This document shows, one piece after another, positions 39,341 to 47,790 of a stretch of 64,000 bases of DNA. Below the pieces are notes generated by a model that saw only the letters and a program-made list of their open reading frames with translations, had not been told where the DNA came from and made no database searches. A program made the position numbers and the translations under genes. Numbering within the stretch: position 1 is the stretch's first letter; the number at the start of each line of letters is the position of its first letter. This DNA comes from an uncultured Flavobacteriales bacterium (lineage in GTDB: Bacteria; Bacteroidota; Bacteroidia; Flavobacteriales_G; Salibacteraceae), in assembly GCA_943788145.1 (NCBI GenBank), contig CALSPD010000018.1, forward strand, positions 1 to 64,000, read 5' to 3'.

Positions 39341-40651
39341 TTACTTAACGGTTTCGCGACCAATGCTTTTATAGTAAAACCCCAGTGATTTCATTTTTGA
39401 TGGATTATATAAATTCCGACCATCAAAGATTATTTTACTTTTCAATCGTTTCGCTAATTCATCGAAATCGGGTGTTCGAAATACGGACCATTCGGTGCAA
39501 ATGATAAGCGCATCTGCCTCATCTAAAGCATCATAAGGATCCAAAGCGTAATCAATACTATCCGCAATTTTTAATTGAATATTATGCATGGCTTCTGGGT
39601 CATAAGCCTTCACGCTTGCGCCTCTGTCCAACAAATCCTGAATCACATAAAGAGCAGGTGCCTCGCGAATATCATCCGTATCTGGTTTAAAGGCCAATCC
39701 CCAAATTGCAAAACGCTTACCTCTCAAATCCCCTTTGAAGTATTCCGAAATGTAGGGCGTTAGAATAGTCTTTTGACGTTCATTAACTTCCATAACGGCA
39801 TCCAAAATTCTGATATCCGAGTTGTATTCTTTGGCTGTTTTGACTAATGCTTGCACGTCCTTAGGAAAACAACTACCGCCATATCCTATTCCAGGAAACA
39901 AGAACCGATTGCCGATACGCGTGTCGGACCCAATTCCAATTCGAACTGAATCTACGTCTGCGCCCACTTTTTCGCACAAATTCGCTATTTCATTCATGAA
40001 AGAAATCTTCGTTGCGAGGAAGGAGTTAGCGGCATACTTAGTCATTTCTGCTGATCTTTCATCCATGAAAAGGATTGGATTTCCTTGACGAACAAAAGGG
40101 CTAAATAACTCTTCCAATACCTTGCGAGCCTTATCGCTACTTGTGCCAATAACTACTCTATCGGGTTTCATGAAGTCATCAACTGCAAATCCTTCCCTCA
40201 GAAATTCTGGATTAGAGACTACATCAAATTCATTCGAATTATTAGCGGAAACGGCTTTCTTAACAAGATCTGCCGTACCAACTGGTACAGTACTCTTGTC
40301 AATAATTATAGCGTATTTGTCCAGCATTTTACCGAGCTCATCTGCAACCCCCAAAATGTATTTTAAGTCTGCACTTCCGTCTTCATCTGGAGGAGTTGGT
40401 AAGGCCAGGAAGAAGACATTTGAATGATCGACCGCATCTTTTAATTTAGTACTGAATTTCAGTCTTCCTTGCTTAATATTTCGCTCGAATAAGTTGTCTA
40501 AATGCGGTTCGTAAATTGGAATTATTCCATTTCGCATCTTGTTCACTTTTGACTCATCGACGTCAACACAAACGACATGGTTTCCCATTTCTGCTAAGCA
40601 AGTTCCTGTTACGAGACCTACATATCCTGTTCCGACTACAGCAATATTCAT
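39341..40651 (-). CDS. ugd: UDP-glucose 6-dehydrogenase
   Basis: 436 residues. N-terminal VVGTGYVGLVTGTCLAEMGN, LPTPPDEDGSADL, DKSTVPVGTAD, SNPEFLREGFAVDDFMKPDRVVIG, and the catalytic-cysteine motif GIGYGGSCFPKDVQAL around residue 260, all typical of Ugd. It oxidises UDP-glucose to UDP-glucuronate. The start overlaps the aminotransferase stop by 4 bases and its stop is directly adjacent to the decarboxylase start. Confidence 0.97.
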   Translation of the reverse strand: MNIAVVGTGYVGLVTGTCLAEMGNHVVCVDVDESKVNKMRNGIIPIYEPHLDNLFERNIKQGRLKFSTKLKDAVDHSNVFFLALPTPPDEDGSADLKYILGVADELGKMLDKYAIIIDKSTVPVGTADLVKKAVSANNSNEFDVVSNPEFLREGFAVDDFMKPDRVVIGTSSDKARKVLEELFSPFVRQGNPILFMDERSAEMTKYAANSFLATKISFMNEIANLCEKVGADVDSVRIGIGSDTRIGNRFLFPGIGYGGSCFPKDVQALVKTAKEYNSDIRILDAVMEVNERQKTILTPYISEYFKGDLRGKRFAIWGLAFKPDTDDIREAPALYVIQDLLDRGASVKAYDPEAMHNIQLKIADSIDYALDPYDALDEADALIICTEWSVFRTPDFDELAKRLKSKIIFDGRNLYNPSKMKSLGFYYKSIGRETVK

Positions 40652-41781
40652 TTCTTAATAAAATCTTTTATTGAGTTAACGATGTGATTTAACTGGTCAT
40701 TTTCCAGCTCAGTGTGTATTGGGAGTGATAACACTTTTTCGCACAATGACTCGGTTAATTGTAAATCGCCCTTTACATACCCATATTCCTCATATCCTTT
40801 TTGAAGGTGAGCAGGGACAGGGTAATAGATATTAGAGGGTATTCCTAAGTCGCTTAAATGTTCTTGCAACTTTGTTCTATCAATTCCTTGAAGTTTCATC
40901 GTGTATTGATGATAAACGTGAGAAGATGACGGTGATGATACGGGGGTTTCAATTTCATTTATGTCTTTGAAGGCCTTGTCATAGAATTGAGCCACAGATT
41001 GCCGGCTCGCTTCGTACTCATCTAGTCTCCTTAATTTTATTCGCAAAACTGCTGCTTGAATGTTATCAAGTCTCGAATTAACCCCAATAATGTCGTGATA
41101 ATATCGTTCGCTTTGGCCGTGATTCGCAATCATCCGAATCTTTGCAGCAAGCGTGTTGTCATTGGTCATAATTGCCCCGCCATCGCCATAACATCCTAGG
41201 TTTTTTGAAGGAAAGAAAGAAGTGGTGCCAATGTGCCCGATACAACCAGCACTTTCTGGTTTATCAGAATGCTTCGATTTGTACTTTGCACCAATCGCTT
41301 GTGCCGTGTCCTCAATAATGTATAGGTTGTGCTCCGCAGCTAAGTCAGTAATGGCGTCCATATCAGCACATTGACCATATAAGTGTACGGGAACAATAGC
41401 CTTAGTTTTGCTTGTAATTTTTGATATCGCATCTTGAACATCTAGCGTGAAGGTATCTGCGTCAACTTCCACGAAAACAGGTACCAATCCCAACAAGCCG
41501 ATTACTTCGCAAGTGGCAATGTAAGTGAAACTTGGTGTGAGCACTTCATCACCAGGTTTACACCCAATAGCCATTAGGGCAATCTGAAGGGCGTCAGTAC
41601 CATTGGCACAAGGTATAACGTGTTTAACGCCTAAATAGGCCTCCAATTCCCTCGTAAACAAACGAACATGCTCGCCACCGATAAACGCTGAATCCTCAAG
41701 GATACCCATTATCGCTTCGTCTACCTCAGGCTTTATTTTATGATATTGTGTTTTTAAATCAACAAGCTGAATTGGCTTCAT
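40648..41781 (-). CDS. DegT/DnrJ/EryC1/StrS-family sugar aminotransferase (WbpE-like)
   Basis: 377-residue PLP-dependent aminotransferase; start MKPIQLVDLKTQYHKIKPEVD chosen as the family start, since a longer frame adds 20 unrelated residues. Seen are FIGGEHVRLFTRELEAYLGV, PCANGTDALQIALMA, TPSFTYIATCEVIGLLG, EDTAQAIGA, and the PLP-lysine motif FFPSKNLGCYGDGGAI. FIGG..V..F..E.A..LGVKH and GNGTDAL-like text are common in WbpE-type enzymes that transfer an amino group to the 3-keto sugar. First gene of the sugar operon. Confidence 0.9.
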   Translation of the reverse strand: MKPIQLVDLKTQYHKIKPEVDEAIMGILEDSAFIGGEHVRLFTRELEAYLGVKHVIPCANGTDALQIALMAIGCKPGDEVLTPSFTYIATCEVIGLLGLVPVFVEVDADTFTLDVQDAISKITSKTKAIVPVHLYGQCADMDAITDLAAEHNLYIIEDTAQAIGAKYKSKHSDKPESAGCIGHIGTTSFFPSKNLGCYGDGGAIMTNDNTLAAKIRMIANHGQSERYYHDIIGVNSRLDNIQAAVLRIKLRRLDEYEASRQSVAQFYDKAFKDINEIETPVSSPSSSHVYHQYTMKLQGIDRTKLQEHLSDLGIPSNIYYPVPAHLQKGYEEYGYVKGDLQLTESLCEKVLSLPIHTELENDQLNHIVNSIKDFIKK

Positions 41782-41905
41782 ATGTGCTAAAAAAAATGAG
41801 GTGCGAAGATATCTTTTTATATGGCCTGATTTACCTGTCATGGTTCTGATGAACCACTAAATAATTGCGATGAGGATTTGCGTAGTGCATTCATATTTTC
41901 GTGCT

Positions 41906-42661
41906 ATGAAAAAACTATTCGGACTATTGGTCTTTCTTTTTTTCTTAAGTAATAATGGTATTTGCCAACGAAGTGTAAAAGATTCAACCCTCGCATTCGT
42001 CAGTCTGGGTGCAAATTTGGGTTTGCAGACTCCGTTTGCCGATCTTTCGGATCGATTTGGGTATGGCGGTCTAGTTGGCGGAGAGCTCATGTTAAAGACG
42101 AAGTCGAATTTGACCTTTGAAGGACAATATGGGTTTTTCTTTGGCAACAAGGTTAAAGAAGATACGATTCTAAAACCGCTCCTAACTTCACAGAATTTTC
42201 TAATCAATAGGGAAGGAGAGCCTGCAGATGTTTTCTTAAACGAACGAGGTTTTTTGATCAACGGAAAAGTCGGTAAAATATTTCCGGTAATTGGCCCGAA
42301 TCCTAATTCCGGGCTTCATTTAGCTGTTGGCGCTGGTTTTATGCAACATAAAATCCGAATATTAGAACAATCTCAAAAGGTTCCACAATTGTTGGGGGAA
42401 TACATAAAAGGTTACGATCGCCTTACAAATGGGTTTATGCTATCGCAGTCAGTTGGCTATAGTCATTTTAGCAATTATAAACTAGTGAACTATTATATAG
42501 GATTCGAAATTCATGAGGCTTTTACACAAAATCGAAGAAGCCTTAATTATGATACCGGAATAAAAGATGATCATAATAGACTTGACATTATGGGAAGCAT
42601 TATACTTCGTTGGTATTTCCCCATGTATAAACGCCAACCTCAGGAGTTTTACTTTTATTGA
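41906..42661 (+). CDS. Predicted outer-membrane beta-barrel protein, unknown role
   Basis: 251 residues with signal peptide MKKLFGLLVFLFFLSNNGICQ; this start is preferred to an upstream in-frame ATG 12 codons earlier. After the signal, alternating hydrophobic strands (FVSLGANLGLQTPFADLSDRFGYGGLVGGELMLK, LTFEGQYGFFFG, LHLAVGAGFMQHKI) and a C-terminal IILRWYFPMYKR suggest a small barrel. I recall similar conserved genes of unknown function next to waaA in Bacteroidota. It ends 3 bases before waaA, so the two are probably co-transcribed and linked to the outer membrane. Confidence 0.8.
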   Translation: MKKLFGLLVFLFFLSNNGICQRSVKDSTLAFVSLGANLGLQTPFADLSDRFGYGGLVGGELMLKTKSNLTFEGQYGFFFGNKVKEDTILKPLLTSQNFLINREGEPADVFLNERGFLINGKVGKIFPVIGPNPNSGLHLAVGAGFMQHKIRILEQSQKVPQLLGEYIKGYDRLTNGFMLSQSVGYSHFSNYKLVNYYIGFEIHEAFTQNRRSLNYDTGIKDDHNRLDIMGSIILRWYFPMYKRQPQEFYFY

Positions 42662-42664
42662 TCT

Positions 42665-43927
42665 ATGCTGAAAGTTTATTCGGTTGCTATTTTTCTTTAT
42701 GCTATTGTCGCGAAAATTCTTTCTCTGTTCAACAGCAAAATTGAACAATGGGTTCTAGGCCAGAAAATTTGGCGAGTTGATCTTGCTCAATTGCGAGTCC
42801 TACAAGAACCTATCTGGTTTCATTGTGCTTCCGTTGGAGAATTTGAGCAAGCTCGGCCGCTCATCGAGGCAATTCGTGCGCAATTCCCCGATATAAGCAT
42901 GGTTATAACATTTTACTCACCTTCTGGATATAAATTAAGACGCGATTACGGCAAAGTCGACTTGGTGACTTATATGCCGTTGGATTTGAAGGTGAATGCA
43001 TTAAGGTTTCTTGATGCATTGAATCCAAGAGCTGTGATTTTCGTCAAATATGAACTTTGGTTTAATTTCATGGATGTCATATCTAAACGGAAAATACCAT
43101 TTGTGCTCGTGTGTGCACATTTTCAGAAAGATCATTGGATATCAAAGCCATACGCTCGTTATTTCGCAAAAAGACTAATGCAATTCGATAAGATATTTCT
43201 TCAAGATAAATTGAGCGCAAACGTTCTAAATAATTATCAATTAAATAACCTAAAGGTGGCAGGTGATACTCGTTTTGAGCGGGTTCAACAAGTTGCATTG
43301 GCTCAATTTAATGATGATGTTCTCATCGAGTTTGCCACTAATTCTGAAGTCTTAGTTGCTGGAAGTACATGGATGTCTGACATAGAAGTGCTAATTCCAG
43401 TTTTGGAGGCAAATCGAAACCTAAAAATTATTGTGGCACCACATGAGTTAACCATAGACCAGCAAAACAAGTGGAAATCATACTATAAATCAGAAATGTT
43501 GAGATACAGTGAGCTATCTGGTTCGATTAACAGCAATGTCAGATTGATTTATATAGATTGTATTGGCCTTTTGTCTAAACTATATAGATTGGCAACTTAT
43601 ACCTATGTCGGAGGCGGCTTTGGTTACAATGTGCATAATACGCTTGAAGCGGCAGTATATGGGAAGCCCGTTTTCTTTGGACCAAAGAACAAGCGATTCG
43701 CTGAAATTCAGTCGCTTAAGGCAATTGGAGCTGGTTTTGAGATTCAGGATGGAGCTGATTTCGTGTCGAAGCTTAATTCACTTACTCCAGAATTGAGAAT
43801 TGAAATAAAAAGTCAGTTGGCTCAATATTTTCAGGCCAATATTGGGGCAGTTCAAACAATACTGCATTGGATGGTTGAATCAGAAGTTTTAGAGCATAAA
43901 AAAACCCCCTCAAAGGAGGAGGTTTAG
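42665..43927 (+). CDS. waaA: WaaA/KdtA, Kdo transferase
   Basis: 420-residue inner-membrane-associated GT-B transferase that adds 3-deoxy-D-manno-octulosonic acid to lipid A precursor. An N-terminal membrane-like segment (residues 3-20) precedes WFHCASVGEFEQARPLIEAI (the catalytic Glu block), ITFYSPSGYKLRRDYG, KYELWFNFM, VAGSTWMSDIEVL, APHELT and the C-terminal TYVGGGFGYNVHNTLEAAVYGKPVFFG. Length fits the family. The final codons lie within a hairpin that probably terminates transcription. Confidence 0.95.
   Translation: MLKVYSVAIFLYAIVAKILSLFNSKIEQWVLGQKIWRVDLAQLRVLQEPIWFHCASVGEFEQARPLIEAIRAQFPDISMVITFYSPSGYKLRRDYGKVDLVTYMPLDLKVNALRFLDALNPRAVIFVKYELWFNFMDVISKRKIPFVLVCAHFQKDHWISKPYARYFAKRLMQFDKIFLQDKLSANVLNNYQLNNLKVAGDTRFERVQQVALAQFNDDVLIEFATNSEVLVAGSTWMSDIEVLIPVLEANRNLKIIVAPHELTIDQQNKWKSYYKSEMLRYSELSGSINSNVRLIYIDCIGLLSKLYRLATYTYVGGGFGYNVHNTLEAAVYGKPVFFGPKNKRFAEIQSLKAIGAGFEIQDGADFVSKLNSLTPELRIEIKSQLAQYFQANIGAVQTILHWMVESEVLEHKKTPSKEEV
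43900..43927 (+). terminator. Terminator embedded in the 3' end of waaA
   Basis: AACCCCCTC-AAAG-GAGGAGGTT hairpin with one mismatch, flanked by A-run and T; it includes the last waaA codons and stop, and is followed immediately by the 3' end of the minus-strand tRNA-Leu gene. Confidence 0.6.
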
Positions 43928-44011
43928 TACCCGGGGCGGGGGTCGAACCCGCACGACGCAATAGTCACAGGATTTTAAGTCCTGCGTGTCTACCAATTCC
44001 ACCACCCGGGC
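43928..44011 (-). tRNA. tRNA-Leu (anticodon TAA)
   Basis: Reading the minus strand: acceptor GCCCGGG, D arm GTGGAATTGGTAGACACG, anticodon arm with loop CTTAAAA (anticodon TAA), a long class II variable arm, T arm GGGTTCGACCC and acceptor CCCGGGT with discriminator A. The first acceptor pair is G-U as written. No CCA is encoded. Confidence 0.96.
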
Positions 44012-44101
44012 ATGCTGACTAAAGTTGTTAATTTCTCGATACTATGTTAAGAACGAATGTCAAAAAAAAGCCCCCATTTAGGAGAGGTCTTTTTGACTTT
44101 G

Positions 44102-44174
<73 letters not shown>

Positions 44175-44248
44175 AATAAGGACGGCAAAAATAAATTTTT
44201 CTTTTAATCTCCAAGGCACAAGATTCAATTCACGTGAATCTTTATTTA

Positions 44249-46867
44249 TTAGGCCTTTTTTCCAAGGAGTTTTTTCACCTCATTGAGCTTGAAAAGAGCC
44301 TCCACTGGGGTAAGGCTGTTGATGTCGAGGTTAATGAGTTCATCTCGAATTTGTGACAATACGGGGTCGTCAAGCTGGAAAAAGCTCAGCTGTATGTCTT
44401 CTTTTAAAGCTCGGACGCTTGTTTTTGACAATTCTGTGCGTTCGCTCTTTTCAAGTTCAAACAAGATTTCTCCTGCTCGTTTGATAAGCGAATTTGGCAT
44501 GCCGGCCATTTTTGCCACCTGAATACCAAAACTATGTTCGCTTCCGCCTGCAATTAGCTTTCTCAAGAAAATGATTTTATCCTTTGTTTCTCTAATCGAA
44601 ATGGTGAAGTTTTTGATTCGAGAAAACATCGCTTCCATCTCATTGAGTTCGTGATAGTGCGTTGCAAATAATGTAAGCGGACGATTTTGATTTTCATGCA
44701 AGTATTCTGCGATTGACCATGCAATCGAAATACCGTCATAAGTGCTTGTTCCCCGACCAATTTCGTCTAAAAGGATAAGGCTTCTTGGCGATAGGTTGTT
44801 TAATATGCTAGCTGTTTCATTCATCTCTACCATAAAAGTTGACTCACCTTGTGATATGTTGTCAGAGGCGCCAACTCGAGTGAAAAGCTTGTCAATTATG
44901 CCTAATCTCGCCCGCTCAACGGGAACAAAACTTCCAATTTGTGCCATTAAGGAAATAAGCGCACATTGTCTAAGGATAGCTGATTTACCGGACATGTTTG
45001 GTCCGGTGATCATGATGATTTGCTGATCATCTCGATTTAAGCTAATGTCGTTCGGGATATATGGTTCACCTATAACCATTTCACGCTCGATTACAGGATG
45101 ACGACCCGAGATGATTTCTATTTCATGGGAATCATCTACAACAGGTCTTTTGTATTGATAGTTTATAGCATTTGTGGCAAAAGCACTCAGACAGTCGATT
45201 TCCCCAATCGATTTTGCAACGGACTGAATGTGGGGAATAAACGGTTGAAGCCGGTCGAGAAGTTGATAATAAAGCTGTTGCTCAATTGCTGCTATCTTTT
45301 CTTCGGCACCAAGAATTTTTTCTTCGTATTGCTTTAGCTCTTCAGTAATGTAGCGTTCTGCATTAACAAGTGTCTGCTTACGAACCCACGCATCAGGCAC
45401 TTTATCCTTATGCGCATGGGTAACTTCTAGGTAGTAACCGAATACATTATTAAAGCCGATTTTTAAAGACGTGATCCCAGTTTTTTTCGATTCTCTTTCC
45501 TGCAGTTGAAGGAGGTAATCCTTACCAGAGAATGCGATTGATCTTAACTCATCAAGTTCTTGGTTTACGCCTTCAGCAATGAAATTTCCTTTTGATATTA
45601 CGGCAGGAGCATCTTCGTTAATTGTTTGGTTGATGAGCTCAATGGATTGGATGCAATGATGAATTGATTTGTTTAAGTCGGTATGACTTGTGGAGTGAAT
45701 TTCAATCGAAGATAGTTTTTTGCTTTCGTCAAGTGAGCGCGATAGTTGTAGCGCCTCTCTAGGGCCTAATTTCCCGATTGAAAGGCGCGCTGTCATACGC
45801 TCTAAGTCACCTATTCTTTGTAATTGCTCTTTTGTTTTATCGTGTTTTTCTACATTGGAAATAAACTGGTCAACAACGTTGAATCGGTCGTTTATCGAGG
45901 TAATATTGATCATTGGAAAAGCTAACCACGACTTAAGCATGCGACTTCCCATGGGGGTCGAAGTGCTATCTAATATCTGCAGTAGTGACTTTCCATTTTC
46001 ATTTGATGAACTAAATAGTTCAAGATTTCTTTGAGTGAATTTATCAAGCCAAACATGTTCGTTTGCATCGATTCGAGAAATGGTTGAAATGTGTTTTAAT
46101 CGATCTATTTGAGTTTCACTCAAGTAATGTATAGCAGCTCCTCCAGCAATTACTGATTCTGTTAGATCCTTTATTCCAAAACCTTTGAGGGAGTGTGTCC
46201 CAAATTGCCGCGTTAGTGTTTCTTCTGCAAAAGGATGTTGAAATGCCCAATCTTCCAAATGATAAGTGTGATACTTATTTCCGAATGTTTCCTGATAGAG
46301 TTGCTTCTTACTTCTTTCGAAAATTATCTCGCTAGGCGCAAAGCCAGAAACGAGCTTTTCGATGTACTCTTTGGAACCTTGAGCAGCGAAAAACTCTCCA
46401 GTCGAGATGTCAACAAATGCAGCCCCGGTGACATTTGTGCCAAAATGAACGGAGGCAAGAAAGTTGTTTTTACTGCTGTCAAGAATTTGATCACTAAATG
46501 AAACACCGGGTGTCACCATTTCAGTGACTCCCCTTTTTACAATTGATTTTGTCTTTTTTGGATCTTCAAGTTGCTCGCAAATAGCAACTCGTTCACCGGC
46601 TCGAACCAATTTTGGGAGATATACATCTAGACTATGATAAGGGAACCCTGCCAGTTCAATGGTTGAAGCCGTTCCGTTTTTTCGCTGTGTAAGTACAATT
46701 CCCAATATTTTTGATGCGCGGATCGCGTCTTCACTGAATGTTTCGTAGAAATCGCCTACGCGAAAAAGCAAAAGAGCTCCAGGATGCTTCGCTTTGATCG
46801 CGTAATATTGCTGCATCAAAGGAGTTTCGCTTCTTTTTTTGTCGGTTGTCGTTTTAGTATTACCCAA
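44249..46867 (-). CDS. mutS: MutS, DNA mismatch recognition ATPase
   Basis: 872 residues, full length. Starts MGNTKTTTDKKRSETPLMQQYYAIKAKHP, with the mismatch-contacting Phe-x-Glu motif LFRVGDFYETF near residue 40. Connector, lever and clamp domains follow. ATPase: Walker A GPNMSGKSAILRQ around residue 610, signature STFMVEMNETASIL, Walker B LILLDEIGRGTSTYDGISIAW and FATHYHEL. It detects base mismatches and, with MutL, starts repair. It is divergently oriented to the TrmH-type gene with a 63-base gap between starts. Confidence 0.99.
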   Translation of the reverse strand: MGNTKTTTDKKRSETPLMQQYYAIKAKHPGALLLFRVGDFYETFSEDAIRASKILGIVLTQRKNGTASTIELAGFPYHSLDVYLPKLVRAGERVAICEQLEDPKKTKSIVKRGVTEMVTPGVSFSDQILDSSKNNFLASVHFGTNVTGAAFVDISTGEFFAAQGSKEYIEKLVSGFAPSEIIFERSKKQLYQETFGNKYHTYHLEDWAFQHPFAEETLTRQFGTHSLKGFGIKDLTESVIAGGAAIHYLSETQIDRLKHISTISRIDANEHVWLDKFTQRNLELFSSSNENGKSLLQILDSTSTPMGSRMLKSWLAFPMINITSINDRFNVVDQFISNVEKHDKTKEQLQRIGDLERMTARLSIGKLGPREALQLSRSLDESKKLSSIEIHSTSHTDLNKSIHHCIQSIELINQTINEDAPAVISKGNFIAEGVNQELDELRSIAFSGKDYLLQLQERESKKTGITSLKIGFNNVFGYYLEVTHAHKDKVPDAWVRKQTLVNAERYITEELKQYEEKILGAEEKIAAIEQQLYYQLLDRLQPFIPHIQSVAKSIGEIDCLSAFATNAINYQYKRPVVDDSHEIEIISGRHPVIEREMVIGEPYIPNDISLNRDDQQIIMITGPNMSGKSAILRQCALISLMAQIGSFVPVERARLGIIDKLFTRVGASDNISQGESTFMVEMNETASILNNLSPRSLILLDEIGRGTSTYDGISIAWSIAEYLHENQNRPLTLFATHYHELNEMEAMFSRIKNFTISIRETKDKIIFLRKLIAGGSEHSFGIQVAKMAGMPNSLIKRAGEILFELEKSERTELSKTSVRALKEDIQLSFFQLDDPVLSQIRDELINLDINSLTPVEALFKLNEVKKLLGKKA

Positions 46868-46930
46868 GCGGTAAAGTTAAAGTCACCTCATCGTGGTTTA
46901 AAAAAGACCTTGCTCCAGTTTTCAATAATT

Positions 46931-47467
46931 ATGAACAGAAAGTTAGATAATACTGAATTAGAACGCCCTTCCATAGAAGAATTTAGAGGAAAGCGGAAAC
47001 ACCCGATAGTAGTTGTGCTTGATAATGTTCGTAGCTTAAATAACGTGGGTTCAATTTTTAGAACATCTGACGCCTTCAATGTACAAAGAATAGTACTCTG
47101 TGGTATAACCGGTACACCTCCACACAGAGAAATACAAAAAACTGCTCTTGGAGCAACTGAAACAGTCGCTTGGAGTTACAATCCTGACGTTTTAACCGTG
47201 ATTCAAAGCTTAAAGGCTGAAGGATTCCTGATTGTTTCTGTCGAGCAGGCTAGTCAGTCCATTTCTCCTCAGTTACTGAAAAAATACTCGGACGAGAAAA
47301 TTTGTCTAGTGCTGGGAAACGAGGTAGAGGGGGTAAGTCAATCCGTAATTGGCGCTTCTGATGTTGTTGTAGAAATACCACAAGAGGGTACTAAACACAG
47401 CCTAAATGTATCTGTTGCGGCCGGCATTGTCTTGTGGGAGTCGATTAAAGCTTTGACGAAAGACTAA
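46931..47467 (+). CDS. TrmH/SpoU-family RNA 2'-O-methyltransferase
   Basis: 178-residue SPOUT methyltransferase. Start MNRKLDNTELERPSIEEFRGKRKHP chosen over an in-frame ATG overlapping mutS. Motif 1 DNVRSLNNVGSIFRTSDAF, motif 2 LVLGNEVEGVSQSVI and motif 3 EIPQEGTKHSLNVSVAAGI are all clear, including the catalytic-loop Asn and Arg. It uses SAM to methylate a ribose 2'-OH in tRNA or rRNA; the RNA target cannot be deduced. Divergent from mutS; its stop overlaps that of the next minus-strand gene. Confidence 0.95.
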   Translation: MNRKLDNTELERPSIEEFRGKRKHPIVVVLDNVRSLNNVGSIFRTSDAFNVQRIVLCGITGTPPHREIQKTALGATETVAWSYNPDVLTVIQSLKAEGFLIVSVEQASQSISPQLLKKYSDEKICLVLGNEVEGVSQSVIGASDVVVEIPQEGTKHSLNVSVAAGIVLWESIKALTKD

Positions 47468-47670
47468 TTCTCAGTACAAGTCCAATTAGTACGTTCGTAT
47501 ATAGTAACTTGATCGGTATACTCACGACCATTACCGCATATTTCCGTTTCTCTTACGGTTGAGGTGGCATTAGGGTCATCTTCGGTTGTGGTACATGTCG
47601 CGCATTTTTCACAAGAGCTCAGTGCAAATGCAAAGAATGCAACGGAAAGAATAGTAAGGGCTTTTTTCAT
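47464..47670 (-). CDS. Small cysteine-rich lipoprotein, unknown function
   Basis: 68 residues. Signal peptide with lipobox ALSSC (MKKALTILSVAFFAFALSSCEK). The mature part has the lipidated Cys plus CATC, EICGNGREY and a final WTCTEN, so five cysteines in under 50 residues. Such short lipoproteins occur often in Bacteroidota without known roles. The stop overlaps the end of the TrmH-type gene by 4 bases (convergent). Confidence 0.75.
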   Translation of the reverse strand: MKKALTILSVAFFAFALSSCEKCATCTTTEDDPNATSTVRETEICGNGREYTDQVTIYERTNWTCTEN

Positions 47671-47743
47671 CGTCTTTGTTAGTTACAAGGCAAATATAAG
47701 AGAATATGAATCTGAGCTTTTTGATATTGAGTAAACGGCAAAA

Positions 47744-47775
47744 AAAAAGCCTCGATCATTGATCGAGGCTTTTTA
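47744..47775. terminator. Bidirectional terminator
   Basis: AAAAGCCTCGATC-ATT-GATCGAGGCTTTT: 13-bp stem with 3-base loop, flanked by A-run and T-run. It lies just after the minus-strand TPR lipoprotein gene. Confidence 0.93.
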
Positions 47776-47790
47776 AACTTTATTAGATTA

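Noticed and set aside
44030-44100. A-rich and C-rich stretch between the two tRNA genes as a terminator
   Set aside because: The arms GCCCCC and GGAGAGG do not pair well enough to call.
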